Source: Galeruca laticollis (Eukaryota > Arthropoda > Insecta > Coleoptera > Chrysomelidae). From it: DNA of 64,000 nucleotides. The stretch is from assembly GCA_963921935.1 (NCBI GenBank), contig OY998179.1, forward strand, positions 61,858,222 to 61,922,221, read 5' to 3'. Below the pieces are notes generated by a model. It had not been told where the DNA came from and made no database searches. It was given only the letters and a program-made list of their open reading frames with translations. The translations under genes and the position numbers were made by a program. Positions 43,800-56,314 of the stretch are shown here, piece by piece (the first letter of the stretch is position 1; every line of letters begins with the position of its first letter).

Positions 43800-46700
43800 T
43801 ATAATATACCCCGTAATTCAAAAACGCTATTGGTGTGCAAAGTACATTTTATTAAAATTCATTTATACTCCTAAAACTTTTATAGAAAACTTTGTTTAGT
43901 ATCTGTATGCATAAGAGAAATAAAGGGGTGATCAAATTATAACCCATAACCCTGTACTTCCAACTTTGAGTATGGTTTCAGAGCTCCAATGAATTTACAG
44001 AAAATGTAGTGGCTACATAGCTGGATTTGTCATAAGCTCGATTATGAAGAGACTATCTTGCGATGTTTGTTGTGAAGTACTTTATTAATTTACAGGAAAT
44101 CTAGAGGCGGCCTATTATATCCTTCTCAAAGTGGAAAAAACATGTATAATGAACAAATATTTAAAAGTAATATTGGATAAAAATCAATCAATGTTACTTA
44201 TACAATCTTTGGTATTTTCCCATTTCAGATAAATGTATCAGAATTAAGTTCATTGTTTGGGAAACGTCCCAAAAAATATAACATACTTTTCAGCAAATAA
44301 GATTAAGTACGGCACTGTCTTTTCTTACAATGTATTAACGTCAAACATATGCAACCAATCGTACAACTTGCAGTTCATCCTAGTTGGCTGAGACGTCAAA
44401 TCAATACATTTTATTATTTGATTGGTCAAACAAGGAAAATGGCAGCTGTCAGTTTTTCGTCACTTCCGCCTTATTCTTGATCTGAGACTCTCGTAGCGAC
44501 ACATCGTTTTCTCACGAGATATAGGAAACAATCAAGGCACAGCTCTTTTTACCAGGCAGTGGGCCACATGGTATTATTTTAGTCCACAGCAACATATTTA
44601 TAGAACAATTTAAGTGTTGGTTCAACGAGAACTAAAGTTATACTGGACTCAAGGACGTTTTTTGCATAAACAGAATAAGTTTTTAAGGTAGTTTAGTTCA
44701 ACCTAGACTTTTCATGTTCAAAAAAAGCGCACAGCCGCACATCTTTAGATTTTAAGAACTCAATAAATAGTACTATAGAAGCCGTTATACATAAATTTGA
44801 AGAAGTTAAAGTGTTGCAAGAGAATCGGGCGGTACCTGCAAACGGTGGTATAAGGTTCCCAATTGCATGACGGCGTCCACTTTGTATAACTGCAAGTTTT
44901 TGAAATTTTTAGACAATTGGAAATTGGATCGCTGATCGGTCAAGTTGGGAGCTTGGTATAGTGCAACTGTGCCAAATTGCATAAAACAGGTGAATGCCTT
45001 CAATTTTCATTACAAGTTAACCTCAATTCTAAACAATCAACATTTAAATAAAAGACTTATAAATAAGTCTCACACAACAAGTGTTTTACGTTTTCATCTT
45101 TCAACATAGTGAAATAAGTGAATTTGACCATACTAATACCACTTCTATATGTATCATATAGATGGTACTTGGAATTAATTACTTATAAGTTAACCTAAAA
45201 ATTTTTATTTACAATTGTTTAGATTTGAATAAATTTAGTTTGTTAAGTATGCTTATTCGTATCATTTATAAGTACTATAATTTTAACACTCACAATTTAA
45301 ATTCAATTACCTATGGAACTCCCTAAATAGAGCTATGTATTTCAGTTTTATCGAGCTAGTCCACTAGCCAGGTTTATCAGTTAAACCTACTGAAACTGGT
45401 ATCAAGAGGAAAAGCGAACCCCCTTTTGATTCATTTATATTGTTATGTTTTCAGTAAGTTGCTTTGAAATATCAATATATGTAGTTTTCTACTTGAAGCA
45501 AGATTTATTTGTCATTATTTTAGATCCCTACTAAACAGTGGTAAATAAAATGTAAGGAAAAGAGAATGTGAACATATAACTATGTAATTTATTTAGCTGA
45601 AGTGTCTCAAACATTGTATTATACATCCAGTAGATAGCAAGCACTCCTGCTTTCAAACTTAATTATTCAGTGCTATTCCGAAATTCATCAACCAAATAAA
45701 TGTTTACTTCACATACTAATTGAACAGTACCTTAAGGAGTTACTGATTATTCAAATTTTATGCTTAATAGTAGTATTTTCGAATACCACAGGCTGGACAG
45801 CCTCGAAATTACCTTAATGTGGTGCTCCAAGTCAAAATTAAAATTTTGAAATAGAAATCTAATATGTACTCTAAACATCTATGGTTCTTTTTCTTGAAAA
45901 CGCGGTTGAATTAGTAAAAACAACCATGCTACTTCTCTTCGTTTATAATTACTATATAAAAAACTATTAGTTTTTTGGAAAAGACTCAGAAAATTAAGAA
46001 ATAATTCAATAAACAATTTCAATGTTTTGACTTATTCGGTGTCAGCAGTTTAGAGTAATTTTTGGTAAATTCAATGTAGCCAACGTAAATAGTCACGCGA
46101 TGGCAACTTGCATGCCACGGTCATTTTAGTAAAAGTTTTCCATGCTGGCAATCCATTTTGTTTTCCTATATCCGTGGTGGGATATCAATCAAATTAGGTA
46201 ACGTAAGCTGGTAAAATTCAACTTTCTGATAGTGTAGGATAAAAAGCATATTTTGTCGACTGCTGATGAAATATAGGTACTCTTGGTGTCTGTTTATTGC
46301 ACAGATTTTCGTTTCATGTTGGCACATGAAATAATAATTGCTGTTGATTAATTTTTTCCTTAAAAATGTTAAAAATTATTTGTTATTATTATGAAAATTG
46401 TTTGACGTATCTTCTTCTTCGTTTAACTTTATATCATGGTTTACCGCCATTATTGGCAACTATAATACTTGCGTTTAAGAAAAAAATTATGAATTGGCCT
46501 GATGGGAATTTAGAATTTATTTTTAGGTCGATAGATGTGAATTTGCTGGAATCAAGCATTGATTTAACAATCGAATTGAAAATGTAAACTGGTATTGCAC
46601 AACTTTGGTTTGAGACGTTTTTTCGTATTACGTTCAACAACGGTATTAGAAGTACTCGAATTCCCTTAAAATGTTTTATAAACATTGAAAATAAGATGAA

Positions 46701-47875
46701 ATATGAGGATTCATTATGACGAAAACTGCGTATCGATATTGTTGTAATTAAACATATTCATACATTCGCTTTTGTAGTATGTTTGTCATAGTTTTAACCT
46801 AGTCATTGAACACAAAAAAACTGTTTTCAGTGTTTTGCAATAAATATTTAAATAATAATTTTAGGAAGAAAATGTTTGCCACCAAACTCGTAGTCCATAA
46901 ATATCTATAAATTTTGCTTGGAAATTTTTTTTATAACTGCAATTGTTACCGAGGTATATAGTGATTTCGTAAGCCTCTTCTCAAGCATTTCAATTTGGAG
47001 CGTTCATTGGTGATTTGTAGTGTATTAACAATCCGATATAAAAAATTTGCATAAAAATTGTCGCGCCTTAAAGTATATATAAGATTTATATTAGTTTACG
47101 TTGTTATCTTAACCCTCGGTGGAAATTATACCGATTTACCATGTTTGCCGGTCGAGCAACAACTATTTTTTTATGAAATTTTGGACTATACCAACAAAGA
47201 ATAATTGAATGAAAATAATAAGCGATATTTTACACATGATAGTTTAAACAAAACGACTTATTTAAAAAATATTTTTAGATCTATCTTTGTTTTCGATATA
47301 TATGCAGTTCTCTGTAATCTTCTTTTCAATCATTCAAATTTTGAGTCTTTATTTTTTATCGTTTATTTGAAAAAAACAACAGAGATCAAAAATTTTCAAA
47401 TGAAAAATGTTCAATGCTTCAATATATCTATATGACTGATACTAATTTAAGTTAATACCTTTCTTTATTAATGTTATTTTGGATGTTAGAAATTTACAAT
47501 TTATGGGTCTAATAGAGGGCATTCCATTTTTAACCATTCAAAGGACAATATGTACTTAATCAAAATTTTTAGATCCATATTTACTGATGAAATTTATAGT
47601 TTTCTAATTCATTTTTACGATGCCTTTTAAATTCTAAATATTTTTTTGTAGATTTCAAGATGTCATATAATTTAATTATATTTTGCTCATCATTATTATT
47701 TATTGCGGTCAAGAGTGGTAAAATATATTATCCCAAAAAATTATAAATTGAATATTATTTAATATAATGTTAAAACCTTTATTCAAATAAAAATGCAAGA
47801 ATAAGCAAAAACAAATTACAAAAACAGTTTTAAAAATTAACAAAAAGAATCGTACATTATCAAATTTTTCAACAC
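43800..47875. other. 4-kb AT-rich stretch, nothing recognised
   Basis: The longest uninterrupted unassigned stretch. Short frames (for example 46366-46587 and its antisense, 47205-47435) have no motif. If a host regulatory region or exon is present here, I cannot see it. Confidence 0.5.
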
Positions 47876-47884
47876 GATTCATTT

Positions 47885-48330
47885 ATTCTTCCTCTTCATC
47901 TGATGTGAAAGATATATCTCAATCAGCTTCATGAGTACTCAAGTTATCAACAAAATCAAGGTCGTTATCACTCATAGCATATCGATCATCTAATACATAA
48001 TTTTCATGGATGTCGATTATTTTTTCTCCTTTATTAATTTGTACAATTGCCAGTCTGGCCACATGCAGCTGAACAAGGCAAACCAGATTTTCTGCAGCTG
48101 CAAGCTTTTTTACATGCAGTTGCAAAAAATCATGTTTATAATTTCCTGTGGAGCAGACCCTTGAGTCATAGTTATTGCGAGTGAAATATTATAATTCTTT
48201 CTCAACCCCAAGATTCTAGAGACATTTTCCATAGAAGCCAGGATTGATTTGTAAATATACCCGAAAGAAATAATGTCGATTAGCATCGGCCGTAGGTGGA
48301 AGAATAGACAATTTCACAACTTTATTCTTT
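47885..48330 (-). pseudogene. Cys-rich C-terminus of an uncharacterised TE protein
   Basis: On the minus strand: LPPTADAN..H.FRVYLQ (about 48320-48270); after decayed sequence, PQEIINMIFCNC, then ACKKACSCRKSGLPCSAACG, GNCTN, and an acidic tail ending DNLSTHEAD. C.C...C...C.CRK.GL.CS..C is a recurring C-terminal module in a family of insect TE proteins whose transposition type I do not know. At least one frameshift separates FCNC from the following Cys cluster. Confidence 0.55.
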
Positions 48331-48334
48331 ACAA

Positions 48335-48930
48335 CAGATTGAGAAATTTTTTATAGTGAAGTTTATTCTTGGACTACAGCTTTGTACAGATGTAAGTGTC
48401 AAATAATACCATTTTTAAAGATATCGACTTTACGAGTATGCGCAGTAGTGAGCGCGCCAGCTAGCCAGCTGCCTTCGCATTCTCACCTTTGTCTATGAGT
48501 CTTTCTCATTCATACCTGTAAAATAGGAGTTACCTATATAGGTGCAAAAGATTATATAGATTAGTATATTTTCATATTAAAAAAAAGTTGCTTTAATTTC
48601 TTTTTTGTACCTGTACACAATAATTAATTGTTATTTAAAAAATTTTATAGTCATGGTAAAACTGAACAATCCATTACAAAGATGGAATTTTTAAAGATTT
48701 TCATAAATGTAAACTAAAATAATGGATAAATAACTAAAGAAAAAGTCACTTAAAATTAAGAGGTGAGAAATATATGAATTTTAACATTAAATTGTTTTTC
48801 CCATCTGTACGTGTGCCCTATTTTATTGCAATAATAATGTTGAATGAACATTCATGATACTAAGTCCAAAACTCATTTAGTTTTTAACATTTTTAAAAAA
48901 TACACTAACCAAAATTCAATGTCATTTTTA
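48335..48930. other. unassigned AT-rich DNA
   Basis: Nothing recognised. Confidence 0.4.
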
Positions 48931-48932
48931 TA

Positions 48933-51451
48933 CCCAACAAACACAGACTGGCTGGTCCGATAATGGGACGAAAGTGGTTTGCCGAACTGCCGCATTCGGC
49001 CCGCTTACAGCTCCCGGCTCGGCGTGTAGGTAGGGCATGTCCGCCAGGCCGTAAGGTGGCTAAGAGTAGGCTAGCCAACCATTCAACCTAGGCAACGCCT
49101 TTGAATAACCGACGACGGTAGATGCCGGTAAAACCGACGACGGGCCGATGGTAGATAGCCGGTAAGTGCACGGCAGTCCATCGGTGGCTCGCAAAGGCGC
49201 AATCCTCTTGTAAGCCACCATTTATCGGCCAGACGAATATGCGCAGACGCCCAAAATATTTGTATTTGATTGAGAAATGTTTTTTCTTATGATAAACTTT
49301 CTATCGGCTGTTCAATAAAATATGGTTTGTAATCCATACGCGACTGTGACCATGTGATAATTATTGAATACCCTTTATTAAGCGAAAGAAATTTTATTAT
49401 GTATACAATTGATATTTCTAGCTTAAATATGTTATTATTGGAAATCAGCAAAATATCTCATCTGAAAAACAACATGTGAAAGGTTATAATAATGGTTTTT
49501 GTATATAGATGCATCAAATAAAAATTGGAATTTCAAATTAACAGAGAAATTATTTTAGCAATTGTGAAAGAAAACATTTAAAAATGCATGACAGAGATTC
49601 AGGGAAACATCCCCTGCTATGGTATTAATAAAAAAGATGTCTAAAATTTTTTCATAATAAAATCTAAACTTGTATTTTGTATAATAAAACACTTTTTAAA
49701 AAAAACATTAGACCATTTATTAGTTACACAACAAAAAAAGTAATGTCAATATATCAATATTCTTTTACAACAAATGCAAAAAATAAGTTTTCCCAATATA
49801 TAAGTAATAAGGAACGGAAAATGTGTACATATTATACATAAAATACGCAGTTACAAGGAACTTAACGAAAAAACCATCTTATTTATATTAAAATCAGCCA
49901 CAAATTATTATAGAATAATCGGCTAGGAAATTATATACATTAAAATAACAACAAAAAATAGTTATACATATTTTTCATAGTTCCCATATCATATGACAGA
50001 ATGTAGATATATAAAACAAATAAACAAGATTTTAATAGTAAGAATTAAACGGCGCAGTTTTGAACAACTGAAACAAAATACCCTAATTTATAATTAAGTA
50101 AAGTAACAAATTAAAATAGACTAATTGCCTGAAATAAGAATCTATAAATACAATAAATCTGTTATTTTTTCTTTTTCGATTGGCTGTTCCTCCTGCTCTA
50201 TCTGGAGCATTTTTGAGCCAATTGGGTCAGTTTTATTCTTATTATCTGTTTTGCCATGTTCATTGTTAGATTTCTCGATATCGGAGTCAGAATCTGAGCT
50301 AAATATGTAATCAATCTCTGTCTCTGATAACACACTTTCTGTTGAAGGCGCTGCCTGTGCTTCAATACAGTCACTGGATTTCACTAATAGGTTACTATCA
50401 ATGAAACTGGAGTTAGAAATGTTAGAAGCGATGCTGGGAGTTTCAGATTGTGTCTCCAAATTAGGATCATAGTGGGAATTACTTGGGGAATTATAGATAA
50501 CATCTTGTTCGAAATGAGATGCACAGATTGAACATTCTGTCTTGGGCTCTGAACATTCAGATCTCAAAGCCTCGTTTATAGAAATAAAATCACTTAATAT
50601 TGATTGCATTTGCGTGGCAATCAAACGCCGCTCTTGTCTCTTACTTATTTCATGTACAGGCGCCATAATTATATAGGTTAAAATAGAATTCAGCAAACTA
50701 CTCTTTTAAAATTTAAGCTAAGTAACATTTGCTTGCGATTGTTACATTATTCACTTGTACCATAAGATACTTCACACTTGTACTTACAAATTATTTTGCA
50801 CATCATGTAAATGCGACTGAGACATTATTTATTTTTACACTTGTCTTCTGCCTACACTTTCTTGAAATAACAATAAATTAACTGGCAGCGGAGAAACACA
50901 AAAATGATCAAATAATATAATTGATAATCTACGAGTATTATCACGGCAGCACGATCCACGATACTATATCCAAATTAGCACCAAATATAAAAACAACATA
51001 AAACAAGAATCTTTTTTCCTAGTTTAAGAGTGAGAGTTGAGTAACACAACAATAAACAATAACCTCACAAAAATACAAAATATAAGCAAAATGGCTGTCA
51101 AATGATGCGGCGCGAAATTTAAACGCAAATGATTTGGTACCACTTTACGGCTTGCTAATCGAACGCGGCCCGGAGTCGGATATAGCCAGCAAAACATCCT
51201 GCGGATCAGTTTTGGCACGAAATATGGTCTCCCGGTAGCGACTGTCCGAGGAGTAGCCACTTCCGGCCCGAAAAAACAGCCGCTCTCGGTTTGCCGTTAA
51301 GTTGCCGAGTAAAAGCCGATTCCTTGTACATTAGGAACGGTATATCCGATCTGGGCCGACGGAGGTCCAGATCATGGCTACTTCAGCCACCAGAGTACCG
51401 TGCGTGCCGACTGGCGGCCGTATGTTTTCCGATGGCGTTTGGTTTGTTGGG
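48933..51451 (-). mobile_element. candidate uncharacterised TIR element
   Basis: Ends CCCAACAAAC at 48933 and GTTTGTTGGG ending at 51451, flanked by TA on both sides (48931-48932 and 51452-51453). Both terminal ~300 bp are strikingly GC-rich against an AT-rich interior (48950-49250 and 51110-51440). The only sizeable ORF lies on the minus strand at 50142-50696. The inverted match is short (10 bp), so the boundaries need confirmation. I cannot assign it to a known superfamily. Confidence 0.5.
50142..50696 (-). CDS. acidic Ser/Asp-rich protein, 184 codons (or 174 from an internal Met)
   Basis: This is the longest open frame of the 48.9-51.5 kb element. The likely start is the second Met (50664-50666), giving MAPVHEISKRQERRLIA and a short basic helix. 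A low-complexity Ser/Glu/Asp-rich region follows, with one C..C pair (ECSICASHF, about residues 54-62) and a run of SDSDSD near residue 138, ending KITDLLYL. There are no membrane segments or catalytic motifs. Some insect transposons encode a basic-then-acidic N-terminal region like this before a separate transposase exon; that is analogy only. If it is a first exon, the remaining ~1.2 kb of the element has lost the rest. Confidence 0.45.
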   Translation of the reverse strand: MLNSILTYIIMAPVHEISKRQERRLIATQMQSILSDFISINEALRSECSEPKTECSICASHFEQDVIYNSPSNSHYDPNLETQSETPSIASNISNSSFIDSNLLVKSSDCIEAQAAPSTESVLSETEIDYIFSSDSDSDIEKSNNEHGKTDNKNKTDPIGSKMLQIEQEEQPIEKEKITDLLYL

Positions 51452-51454
51452 TAA

Positions 51455-52585
51455 CTTCTTTTATTTAAACGAATTTCACAACAATATAAGTTATTTAATA
51501 AAAAATGGTAATATGATAACATGAAAGCTGAGATTGTTCTCAACAATTTACGGTAGTTTAATCATTCTCGCGGCTATGTAAAATGTTCAAATTGTTGATA
51601 ATTGAATTGGTTGATTAAAAAAACTAGGTACGTGCATCACACGTACTTATAAAAAGGTTTGTTTGAAACTTTTTTCCCTAAAATTATTATTTAAATAATT
51701 ATTGCAAATAAACAAAAAAGAAATTTACACAGTATATACTTTAACTACCTACCTGATCCTAAATTTTCAGGTTTTGGGTTTTTTATATCATGGAATGTGT
51801 TCAAGGACTAGGCTATTTGTTATTTAAGGTATAATTTTCTATAGTAATTTTTCAGACGATTATTTTTATTAGTTTTGTCAGCATCTCCGTCTCTATAGAC
51901 GTTTTCTTATTTCAGATTTGCTTAAATCAAGAAATACCATGTTTTGTGATAAAAAATGATTACGAAGTGTGAAAGGAGCGTTCGACTATCGCTTGTTAAA
52001 GTGGGGATCTGCTGATTATATCAGTTGAATAGTTAGTTTCGATTTACGAGATCGTATTGTCAGCCAATAGCAACCTAATTTTGAAAACAGTGTCAGTATC
52101 GTTAATATATTGTTTATTGTATAATCAGACATCAAATTGATTAACAAGGATGTTGAATTCCTTGAAATTGTGTATGGGCAAGTTCAGTGGTGGGTTAACA
52201 AGAACATTTTAGATATAAAACAAATAAGGAAAAATAATATCTTCTCCAGTATTAATTGTATATTTAAATGTAGTTTTTAGTTCTGATCAACTTTTTTTCA
52301 ATAACAGTTTTCGAAATTGTTAAATATAAAAGTATAAGTCCACCATCCTAGCATGGCACTCGACCTTGAGAATTTTCAGATGCACTGTAACTAACTCCGC
52401 CCATCGTCACCGAGAACTTATTTGATGTTACTCGTTCTACCTCTTTTTGGGCCTGGTGCAATATTTGCCAGCGACGACATTGAAGTGTTTTCGTTTAAAC
52501 CATAACTTCTTTCTTTAATGAAATCCACAATTCGTTTCCATATATATTAATGGTTCAGTATTGTATTATTATCGCTGTCGGAAAA
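51455..52585. other. unassigned AT-rich DNA
   Basis: Nothing recognised. Confidence 0.4.
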
Positions 52586-52969
52586 AACATGATCTCTCTC
52601 AGTGGACACAACGGAGGCAAAAAGTCAGGTTTGGCGATTGAAAAAGCTAAAATAACCAATAATTCACTACGTGCAACAGCTGTTTCAAACTTAGTAAAGG
52701 AAGAGGTTGAAGAAAATACGTTGATTAAAATGACTGGACTCAAAAACCCCAAGTCCATAAAACCATATTTCCAACTGGATGAGGAACAACAGACAAGTAT
52801 AGTAGAGGAGATGAGAGACAATTATACCACTAACCTTAATAAAGAAACTAATGTAGCTAATGTACCTACTATAAGTTCTTTGATTTATAATTCAATAGCA
52901 AACTTGAACACATCAAGATGTAGTGCACCAGTCCCAAGAAATACTGTTGTGATGTGTTTAATTTGTTAA
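52586..52969 (+). pseudogene. diverged tyrosine recombinase C-terminus (second lineage)
   Basis: The frame reads ITNNSLRATAVSNLVKE, then LIKMTGLKNPKSIKPYFQLD and EEQQTSIVEEM, with a Ser/Asn-rich tail. The pattern (T)NHS.R.TAV..L......I...(T/S)GHKN..S...Y is the C-terminal half of the YR domain found in Crypton-related and DUF3504-type proteins. Here the first His is Asn and the second is Leu, while the Arg (SLRA) and Tyr (KPYF) stay. It is therefore probably dead. It is distinct from the three copies at 26-39 kb. The upstream half was not found. Confidence 0.68.
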
Positions 52970-52974
52970 TATAG

Positions 52975-53990
52975 CTCATATGTATTTACCTGCTTAATGT
53001 AAATTTAAATAAAATTTCAAACTAAGCATATATTTTTTTTCTTTTAGCGCCGCAAATGTTCTACCAAATTACACTCGTGCATCAAAATAAAACTTGATAA
53101 TTTTCCATTCAAGCATATTGTCGGTAAAAAACTGCATTCGGTTATTTTCTTATTTTTTTTTTAATTTCGCCAAAATATGAAAATAAACTCATGCATTTTT
53201 TAGTCAACAAGCTTTCATGGAAAATTATAGGTAATTTTGGTGCACTTTTATAATTACTTCCGAAAATTATTTTGATGAAAGTGAGTTTGAATCGGAGAAA
53301 GAAGGATGAAGGATATCAAACTTCCAGAATTCAAAATTTCGAAGAAATTAAAGGTAGTTCATCCACTTAATAATTATAAAAATTTGAATAATAGCCATTA
53401 AAAATTACCTAAATATTGTAAATAACACTGACTTAAAATAATTTTTTTTCAAGTAATAAAGTTGTTAATTATGATTATATGTTTTTGCACTTTAATTTAT
53501 TTCCAGTTGTGTTAAAAAACGCTTTTTTCTACTTAGTAATTCTAATGATTACTTTATGAAACCCAGTTGAGTTTCAAATGAGAGCACTTTTCGAAAAGCA
53601 ATATTTTATTCATCAAGGTGGGAAACACTAACAACAAAACGTCAACATTGGTCGTCTAAAAAATCAAGCACACAAATAACATAACCCAACTTTAATCCAA
53701 GGGACGCTTTAATCGTAACATAGTACATTATTGAACAACAAATACTTCAACAAACAGTTCCAGTGGGATAATCTTTCATAATTTTCCATTATTTTTCACG
53801 CAGGTACATGATTAAACAAAATAAAAAGCACAAACTGATTGCAAATTGACACAATTAATCCATTTTCAAATGTTTCAAGTTGACACTAATGTCAACCAAC
53901 GGTGCGTTATGAATACAAAATTCCATAAACCGATTTAACTATCCTATTTCCTAAATTTTATTACTTTTTAGACACAAAAAACGAAAAGTA
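52975..53990. other. unassigned AT-rich DNA
   Basis: Nothing recognised. Confidence 0.4.
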
Positions 53991-53996
53991 GTATAA

Positions 53997-54100
53997 ATAG
54001 TATAAAAAACTTGTTTCATAAGACCTTTTCCATCGCCCTTGTCCTTTAGACGTGGACGCATAAAATGATGCCTCATGAAACTTGTTTTTTAATATACTAT
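53997..54100. repeat. 104-bp palindromic repeat
   Basis: ATAGTATAAAAAACTTGTTTCAT at the left and an inverted near-copy (ATGAAACTTGTTTTTTAATATACTAT) at the right enclose a GC-richer loop. Size and layout match the other MITE-like palindromes here, but the arm sequence differs. Confidence 0.65.
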
Positions 54101-54104
54101 TTCC

Positions 54105-54465
54105 GTCGACCGTCCATTTATGATGTATTTTAACACGTTTCTTAATTATCTTATGTCAATCAGCGATTTCTGGAGTGAAAAAGGTTTCAAAAATATCTAT
54201 TGGCAGTGACACTTTATTTAGATTGCCTTGCTCACAGCCTGCATTTGACACATGAAACTGAATTTGTAATTGGCTCAATATTTCCAAACAAAAAACGATT
54301 GAATATTTTCTTTTTTTCCTATACCAGTCTCACTTTCTTCCTGCTCACTTTCAACTCCACCCTCATCGTCACTTTTTTCCAGGAATACACTATTATTATC
54401 ATCTAAATCCTCTATAATAGATGAATTTTTCTCATCACATATACTTGCTCCTCTACTATATATCA
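54105..54465. other. unassigned; short acidic minus frame
   Basis: A 63-residue minus-strand frame (54275-54466) is rich in Glu/Asp (DDEGGVESEQEESE). It could be the acidic N-terminus of a transposase, but there is no further support. Confidence 0.3.
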
Positions 54466-55307
54466 TTTATACGTATGATACACCTGTCCCAAGACATCCT
54501 CGTGATAATGTCCAACTATATGCGGATGATACCGCACTAATCATTTCTGCCACAGATATTCACTCTCTCAACATTCGATCCCAAAATCTACTGACCCAAT
54601 TTTCTAATTGGTGCAGGAAATGGCGGGTGACTCTTAATCCTCAAAAAACACAAGCCATCGTCTTCCAACACCCTGATACCAGGAGCGAACGACTTCTTCC
54701 TACAAACTTCCGCCTCATGCTCTGGGGTGATCGACTCGAAATCCGTAGGGAAGTCGTCTATTTGGGAGTGAAATTCACTCTCAACTGGACGCCCAACCTA
54801 ATGGACACTTTAAATAAAGTCCGACGGAGAGTTAATCTTCTCAAGGCGCTCGGCGGCACATTCGGACGCACATACCCTACCACCCTACTTCATACGTATA
54901 AAACATATATCCGTCCAATAATCGACTATAGAGCAAACGTCTATTGCACCCTCCCCAACCATCTTGCTAAACGACTTCGAACTTGTGAGCAGTCAATCCT
55001 TAGATACTGCCAATACAAGGCTCCATACTCGCCCACCAACACAGTATATGTCAATATAGACATCGAGCCCCTTCTACCACGCCTTAATAACCTACAAGCC
55101 CGATACGTTAGTCGTACTATCGAATCGGGCAGCGAAATCGCCAAAAACACCCTTCTCACACCGTGGGTCGCCAATAGACGACCCCTCGGTAGGTACCCCC
55201 AGAGGAAGCTCCCATTTCCTCCGTTGCGCCTGCTAGCCACGGCTTACGACGACCTCCCCGACGAATACATCGACTACCTCGACAGCTCCCCAATCTCTCT
55301 ACGATAA
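54466..55307 (+). pseudogene. Jockey-type non-LTR reverse transcriptase, 3' part
   Basis: Starts abruptly just before the catalytic box: VQLYADDTALIISA (about 54510), then LLTQFSNWCRKWRVTLNP, KTQAIVF and VVYLGVKFTLNW, and a thumb with LLHTYKTYIRPIIDYRANVY, RTCEQSILRYC and a C-terminus ending at 55307. The frame is open for over 270 codons and the YADD is intact, so it decayed little after 5' truncation. Codon use is much more C-rich than in neighbouring elements. Confidence 0.85.
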
Positions 55308-56040
55308 TCGTAAAAACTCACCATTCCTACAACATTCTAGGTCATTAATCTCTACGCAACAACCTCCGCAACAAGTCCAAGACCATCATAATAAAATCTC
55401 AACAAATCCCAAAATCTCACATTCCCATATTTGTTCAACACTTTGGACTAACCCTATAGTTATTGCCGCCCCCACACCACCCACGTCGGTGTTGCAGGTT
55501 TTTGCGGTTTTCCTGTACACTCTGTGAATTAATCACTAGCCAAATGGACCGACGATCGACGCACCCGCATTTTTAGATTTAAAATTGTTATTATTCCACC
55601 GACCATCGAAAACATTCCCAAACCACCGAAGGCACGTCACCGCAACTTTCTAACAAACTTCAACAAAATACTAAATTCCATACACTTTTGAAAAATGTCT
55701 CCTATACACCTTTCACACAACAAAAATCCAAAAAGTAAAAATCTTCAGTACCCCTAATACTTCGCTCTCAAATACCCGGAGACATTTAAGAATTTTCAAA
55801 ATCAATAAATAACATTCAATTTCATAATTCCTGACACCTAGCCAGCCCAACGCATATATCTATGTATCGGCAACGATACATGGTTCGTCTTCAACACTTA
55901 CACTTCCATCCTAGACACTTTTTGTCAAATCATTTCCGCACACTTCTGGGCTTCGCTGCTTCCAGAGACCAACCCCCAATTCACCCCAACGCAGCACAAC
56001 CCTCCAGTCACCTTCTAGCGAAAAGCCCACCCAACAACTC
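55308..56040 (+). other. C-rich region downstream of the Jockey-type RT
   Basis: Unusually rich in C on the plus strand, with no clear ORF. It is probably the 3' UTR of the preceding element or a further fragment of it. Confidence 0.4.
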
Positions 56041-56045
56041 TCATC

Positions 56046-56133
56046 CTAGACACTTCTAAAAAAATTTTCCTAGACACTTTTAAAACTTTTCTACTAGACA
56101 CTTTTAAATTTTTTTCTACTAGACACTTTTAAA
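56046..56133 (+). repeat. 24-25-bp minisatellite (CTAGACACTTTTAAA)
   Basis: CTAGACACTT recurs at 56046, 56070, 56094 and 56119, with a lone relative at 55911. The spacer is T/A-rich and varies by 1 base. Confidence 0.85.
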
Positions 56134-56286
56134 CCCCAACCTAATTTCTCGGTCAACGCGCACTAAACCACCCAACACACCCCCAACACAGCCCTGAAGA
56201 GGAAACCTATCCTATACCAGGGCGGCATCAAGAAAACAACAAATCAACCAAGAAAACCCCAACCCACCCCAAACTCATTCACGAAT

Positions 56287-56312
56287 CTCTCTCTCTCTCT
56301 CTCTCTCTCTCA
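56287..56312. repeat. (CT)n microsatellite
   Basis: About 13 CT units after a C-rich stretch; it may mark the 3' end of the preceding non-LTR element. Confidence 0.93.
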
Positions 56313-56314
56313 TC

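Noticed and set aside
44400..44560. Possible host promoter and first exon around an ATGGCAGCTG context
   Set aside because: No downstream coding continuity or splice structure that I can support.
46366..46685. Opposed 73- and 83-codon frames as a host gene
   Set aside because: Mutually antisense, AT-rich, and without any domain-like pattern.
47109..47125. TTAACCCTCGGTGG as a possible piggyBac-type end
   Set aside because: No matching inverted end or transposase sequence was found nearby; a single short match is not enough.
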